The notes beneath the pieces are model-generated. The model searched no databases. It saw only the letters and a program-made list of their open reading frames with translations, and was not told the DNA's origin. A program made the translations under genes and the position numbers. A stretch of DNA of 64,000 bases from positions 36,372,885 through 36,436,884 of the forward strand of contig NC_080049.1 of assembly GCF_026212465.1 (NCBI RefSeq). The letters are read 5' to 3'. The DNA is from Amaranthus tricolor (taxonomy: Eukaryota > Streptophyta > Magnoliopsida > Caryophyllales > Amaranthaceae). Positions 59,231-64,000 of the stretch are shown here, one piece after another (within the stretch, counting starts at the first letter, position 1; the number at the start of each line of letters is the position of its first letter).

Positions 59231-59805
59231 GGATGTAAGACAATTCAGTTGAATCAATTGTTTTGTCTAATTTTTTTTTTATAAACCTTCATTTCGTACC
59301 TTTTTATTTTGTATTAAATGATAATGAAATCATAAAAAAGACATTTGGAAGTAAATCAGCCTTAGACCCTTACCATTACTGTCATTGGCCTTGACATATA
59401 TAAAAGTCCACACAATTACTTATTCTTCATAATTATATTGACAAATAATACGAAGATAAATGACATTTTTAATATGTTTTTAAAGAAAAATTGGCCACAA
59501 TGGATAAGGGTTACAGGAAAGTTCTTTAGAAGAAAATGAATGAGAAACATTGAATTTTAAAAAAAAAAATTCAAAGGTGAAATTTTAAAAAACCAATCAA
59601 GATTAAAATTTTTGAAAGTAAATTTTTCTATTTATTAAAACCACACAATTAATTATTTTTCATAAAAAAACTCATACCCTTATTCTCACCTAACTAGCCT
59701 CATAAACCTAATTTTTAACATATCGAGCTTATTAAAAAGCATACGTGTAATAATATATTGATAACCAAAACTCAAAAAAAATATTATGAATGTTAGGAAC
59801 TAAAA

Positions 59806-59832
59806 GACAAAAAAAAAAAAAAAAAAAAAAAA
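59806..59832. repeat. Poly(A) run
   Basis: About 27 nearly uninterrupted A bases. Could be the tail of an old retroposon, but nothing recognisable precedes it. Confidence 0.8.
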
Positions 59833-60631
59833 GACAATCTTTGAAAATTGATGATAAGTTGGCTAAAAGGTCAAATGTGTGTAGTAGATGAGACTAATTC
59901 TTTTCAAAGTGACCTGATTTATTTGTTGATCGTGCCGACTTTAATTACTCCAATGTATATGACTCAGCACTATGGGATGCACGTTTGCTACTCACTAACA
60001 GTCAAACCCAACATATTCAGACCAAAAGTTGTTACATGCATGGCCCCTTTATTCATTTTTTTTATTCCGCCTTTTTTTTCTCTCTTATCTTTTTATATGG
60101 AAACGAATAAGCAAGTCTTTAATAAAAATTATATTATTTTGATTGGATTAAAATATATATAGTTATTTATTTTTAAATTAAAATATATAATATTAATGTA
60201 TATGAAGTTGTATATATAAGAAACAACGGTTTTTTTTATCACTAGCATTGAAAATATTGTATATTATCAAAATTTACATTATAAACTTTATTATTAGAGC
60301 ATCTTTAATAAACTTTCACTTTCAAGCACCCTGCACTTATCACGCTTTATTATAAGAGAATTATGTGGACTAAATGCGTAAAAACAATATAAATTAAACC
60401 CTTTTCATATTTAACATTAAATATTTTACATTAGATAAAATAAAGTAAATAAGATATGAATATATAACCTTTTAAAACGTTAACATCAAAGATATTATCT
60501 AAATTATGTAACCTTACAAAAATATGAAACATTAAATTTGAGCTTTTAAGAGAGTTGATCTTAAGCATCATTAGTTGGGTCCTCCCTGATCTTTATAAGT
60601 TGTTGTATATATTTAAATGATTAATAGTATG

Positions 60632-60667
60632 TATTAGTATTAGTATTAGTATTAGTATTAGTATTAG
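60632..60667. repeat. (GTATTA)6 microsatellite
   Basis: Six tandem hexamers GTATTA. Confidence 0.9.
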
Positions 60668-62616
60668 CCTAGCTGTTAAATATGAATTAATTAATGGTTC
60701 TATGAAAGAAGCTAAGCAACTTCTTCTAATTAAAAGTAGAGTAAACTAATAACAGTATCATATCTTTGAAAACTCTGGAAAACGTGTAATAGTTTGATGA
60801 TTGTGATAGCTTTCGTCACAGATTGTAATTATCATTATTTATGGACAGAAAATTGTGTACGTAAACACCAAAACATCACATATAATACAATATTTAATTA
60901 TGATTAAGTACATACTTACTAGTTTACTACTAATTAATAAAGTCTTAACATGAAGATTTATTCAACCTTTCTATCTAATTTTATTTTTGCCGGCCATCTT
61001 TTTTATTTATTTTTAATTAGGTCATTTATCATGATACATAAAAACTTTAATTAAATACCAAAACTATATTTATTTATGGCGTTTCAGAGAGCTGCAACCA
61101 ACAAAGAATATGGTATAATATAAATACAAAATTAAATAATCTCTAATTTTTAATACTATTTCATATAATTCTACAAAATCTTATTTGATGAGCTAGACAA
61201 TGTTGATAAAAATGATTAATTATTTTAAAATCATAAGTGATTACTTTAAATTACAAAAAAATTCTTTAAAATGTTAAATATATATTAAATTAACTCAATA
61301 AAAATAATTATATTGTAAAATCGTCTTATATAAAAATTTACGTTCAAGAAAATACCTAAATTTAATTTGTGGGTAGCAAACAAGTAGATAAAAAATAGAG
61401 GTGGGAGGGGGGGCCTTTACCTAATATTTGAATGCAAAATGTCCCCATTAAAGTCCTTTTCAAAATTCTGTATGAAAGTGACTTATATACTTGTATATTT
61501 GTAAGTTAGTAGAGTATCGTCAACAAAAATAAAGCTCTCTTTTAATACGTGGTCGTTTGTTGGTAATTGGAAATTTGGTTTGTTCATCTTAGTGATACAA
61601 GTCCCCTAACAATGATGAATTTGGTCATTTTTTTTATTGGCTTTTAGAAAAATTTGTCCCAACTTTTTTGTTCTAAATATATGTTTCACATTTTTATTTA
61701 TATAAGTTTATTATTTTAATTAAATTAGAATATATCTTTAGGACTCAAGTAGTATATTTATTTCTATGATTTAAACAAATTACATAAATTTTTTTATATA
61801 ATAAAAGGTTTAGTTATTATCTTTCGATTATCAGTCGACATCTCCTATATATTCGTATGAGTTAAGCAATGAATGAAGAAAATTAGTATAAGGTGGGTCG
61901 AAAATTCATATTTGTATGTTTGTTGAATCAACTAAATATCATTCTTTTAAGTTGTACAACTCAATATATAAAGTTATCAAATGATTCAGACTAAGACCTA
62001 GGTGGACCCATGCCAGAATTATGGCAAAACTTTAATTCCATTAATTCTTCTTCTCCATTAATTCTGATTTTCTACCATCTCAATATATAAGTCTAAATTA
62101 TTCATTTTATCTACTCCCACCCTTGATCAGGTCATCTTCAATATCTCTTGTCTTCTTTACTCCCCTACTTTCCAATTGTATATATTTCTTGTACCTCATC
62201 TTTGCACATGTCTAAATTATGTAAAATAACTTTCTTTCGTATTTTTTTCATTATTGTGACTCGTATCTCCTTTCATATAATATTTTCGTTTCAAATTAAA
62301 TCTTTTAAAGTCTTTTCATCCATTTGAATTTTGATTTTCTGATCTTTTGGTTGATTGACATCAAAAATCAATCATTCATTCATACTTTTGAATTTTAATG
62401 ACCTTGGAAATTAGGACGAGATTGGTACTATAAATTTGCATATCAAAGCAATGATGTGTTCTAGTTATTCTGGGAAGTAATGGTGCTGGCTACACCATTT
62501 TCCAATGTTAATTTTATTGGACACTTTAAATCTTATAATAGGAGTAGGCTTTTAAGGCCATGATATTCAACTACTTACATTATAAGACATTCTGCTTCAA
62601 TGGGTGTCATTTTTTA
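60668..62616. other. AT-rich intergenic DNA, nothing recognised
   Basis: No coding or structured element was recognised in this stretch. Confidence 0.55.
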
Positions 62617-62625
62617 TTTTTTTAA

Positions 62626-62960
62626 GGAAAATTTATAAAAAAACACCTTATAAAATCAGTGTTTTGTAAAAAAACACCTTTTAAAATTTTTTTTGTAAAA
62701 AAACACCTTTTAAGAGACTTTTTATTAAAGAAAATACCTTAAAGCAGTTTCCGGTGACTTTTGTCAACTTTCAGGCGTTGACTATGCCATTTGAGCTCAA
62801 AAGTCAACGCCTGAAAGTTGACAAATGGAATAGTCAACGCCTGAAAGTTGACAAAAGTCACCGGAAATTGATTTAAGGTGTTTTTTAATAAAAAGTCTCT
62901 TAAAAGGTGTTTTTTTTTACAAAAAATTGGTTTTATAAGGTGTTTCTTTGCAAATTACTC
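62626..62960. mobile_element. Fold-back Mutator-type MITE, 335 bp
   Basis: Ends GGAAAATTTATAAAAAAACA and (reverse complement of right end) GAGTAATTTGCAAAGAAACA. Flanked by identical 9 bp TTTTTTTAA (62617-62625 and 62961-62969). Almost the whole element is palindromic: arms with repeated AAACACCTTTTAA, then a perfect 37 bp inverted pair (62748-62784 and 62831-62867), with a third partial copy of TCAACGCCTGAAAGTTGACA in the loop. 9 bp duplications fit Mutator; the A/T-rich duplication could also arise by chance. Confidence 0.7.
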
Positions 62961-62969
62961 TTTTTTTAA

Positions 62970-64000
62970 AGTATGTGTATGAATTATTTGTCTTTCATTT
63001 AGTATAATATGCAGAATTTATTAGGTATAATAGTGATAATGATATTCAACTTGTTTTTTGTAATTTTGAGCTATAAGAATTCTCTAAGTGCTAATTAGTG
63101 TTATCTAAGTTGAAAAATTTTTAAGGCAAAATTTTATTTTGTCTCACACTCCTAATTTTATGATCATCTTATAATCTTTGAGTAAAAACATTTACAAAAT
63201 TTTGTCAAAATATCAAGTGTGAAAACTTTTGCTATGATAATTTTTTATCAATTAGATAAAGTTAAATTAAATAATGACAATATATTTAAAATACCTCACT
63301 TCGTATTTTATTTTTAATAAACAAGATAAAGAAGTTACGATCCACTGGGTCAGTGGTACTAAATAATGATAATGAGAATGATTTATAGTGTAAATTTTTA
63401 TCAAAAGTTCCACGTCATTTACATGGTAATGAAGGTCGTTAGAGAATGTTACAAATCAATCTTCATAAGCTTGGACTATGTTGATTATATTTTATTTTCG
63501 CACATGTAGAAGTATTAGTTAATTTATTATTACCCTTCAAGGATTATTTAGTTGGAGATTTCTTTTACGTATTTTTTTCAATAATAGATAAATATAAAAT
63601 ATGTCTTTTTTTGTACAGTTTTATTATATTTTGAGTATAATGACGTCAGTATTCTAACCAAGTTTAATTATTATACTAGAAAAAAAATACAATTATTATT
63701 TTTTATTTTTAAAACTTTTGACATGCAGAATTTTATAAACAATAATAGAGTTTAAGGGAGGAAGATGGAGATTAAAAACTACAAATAGAGTTTGAGAGAG
63801 GAAGATGAGTACTTTTGTTAGGAAAGAGAAAAAAAAAACTGAAAATGAAAGTTAAAAAGCATTGTTTAAAAAGTTGAGTTATTTTTTTTTTAATTTAAAA
63901 ATTAGACTGACCCAAACTTGAAACGTCTTTTATAAAGCCGGTCTCCAGTAAGAATTTGTGATACATGATTGCTCCAGTTATTGTTGATTTCCTATTAGTT
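62970..64000. other. AT-rich intergenic DNA at the right edge
   Basis: No gene. About 63900-63960 carries the end of a MITE related to that at 52795 (TTGAAACGTCTTTTATAAAG, then GGTCTCCAGTAAGAATTTGT). Confidence 0.55.

Noticed and set aside
59848..60162. 104-codon plus-strand ORF after a poly(A) run
   Set aside because: Hydrophobic, T-rich codons, no recognisable motif, no promoter or splice context; compatible with chance.

Overview
This is a 64 kb stretch of AT-rich plant nuclear DNA. The genes contain many introns with consensus GT/AG borders, the proteins are plant families (class II trehalose-6-phosphate synthase, KUP/HAK potassium transporter, NHL-repeat membrane protein), and the spaces between genes are packed with plant transposable elements (Mutator-like, hAT-like, Stowaway-like, CACTA, TRIM). 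A eudicot is clear. A caryophyllid such as the Amaranthaceae is my impression from the MITE families, at low confidence.

Layout. 1-1.3 kb: the first coding exon of a probably mitochondrion-targeted protein, minus strand, running off the left edge. 2.9-5.8 kb: a cluster of small inverted-repeat elements. 7.4-10.5 kb: a complete seven-exon NHL-repeat gene (508 aa), minus strand. 11.4-12.3 kb: an hAT-like element. 14.1-19.7 kb: a complete 5,582 bp Mutator-like element (MULE) with about 199 bp terminal inverted repeats and a 10 bp target duplication. It carries a GRF-type zinc-finger gene reading rightward. Reading leftward is a transposase whose C-terminus has been replaced, one base out of frame, by a plant mobile domain (PMD) coding region. 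21.3-26.4 kb: a class II trehalose-6-phosphate synthase gene (856 aa) with a 1.86 kb intron in its 5' UTR. 28.7-30.6 kb: the remains of a CACTA transposon. 35.3-36.7 kb: a small ORF of unknown nature behind an ABRE/G-box and TATA arrangement, next to an hAT-like repeat element. 45.9-52.2 kb: a complete eight-exon KUP/HAK/KT potassium transporter (779 aa, KUP6/KUP8-like) with a TRIM retroelement in its largest intron. 52.8-64 kb: no genes seen; fold-back MITEs, an hAT-like element with a perfect 8 bp target duplication, a probable gypsy LTR, a second TRIM and microsatellites.

The three complete host genes all lie on the minus strand but are unrelated in function (membrane NHL protein, sugar-phosphate signalling, K+ transport); nothing suggests that they work together. 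The most interesting locus is the MULE: a three-component element whose transposase shows three separate lesions (a Lys where I expect the catalytic Glu, loss of the C-terminal region, and an out-of-frame junction to a start-less PMD gene), although its inverted repeats and target duplication look recent. That suggests mobilisation in trans by a relative. Exon coordinates were worked out by hand from splice consensus and reading-frame continuity; no database search was done.
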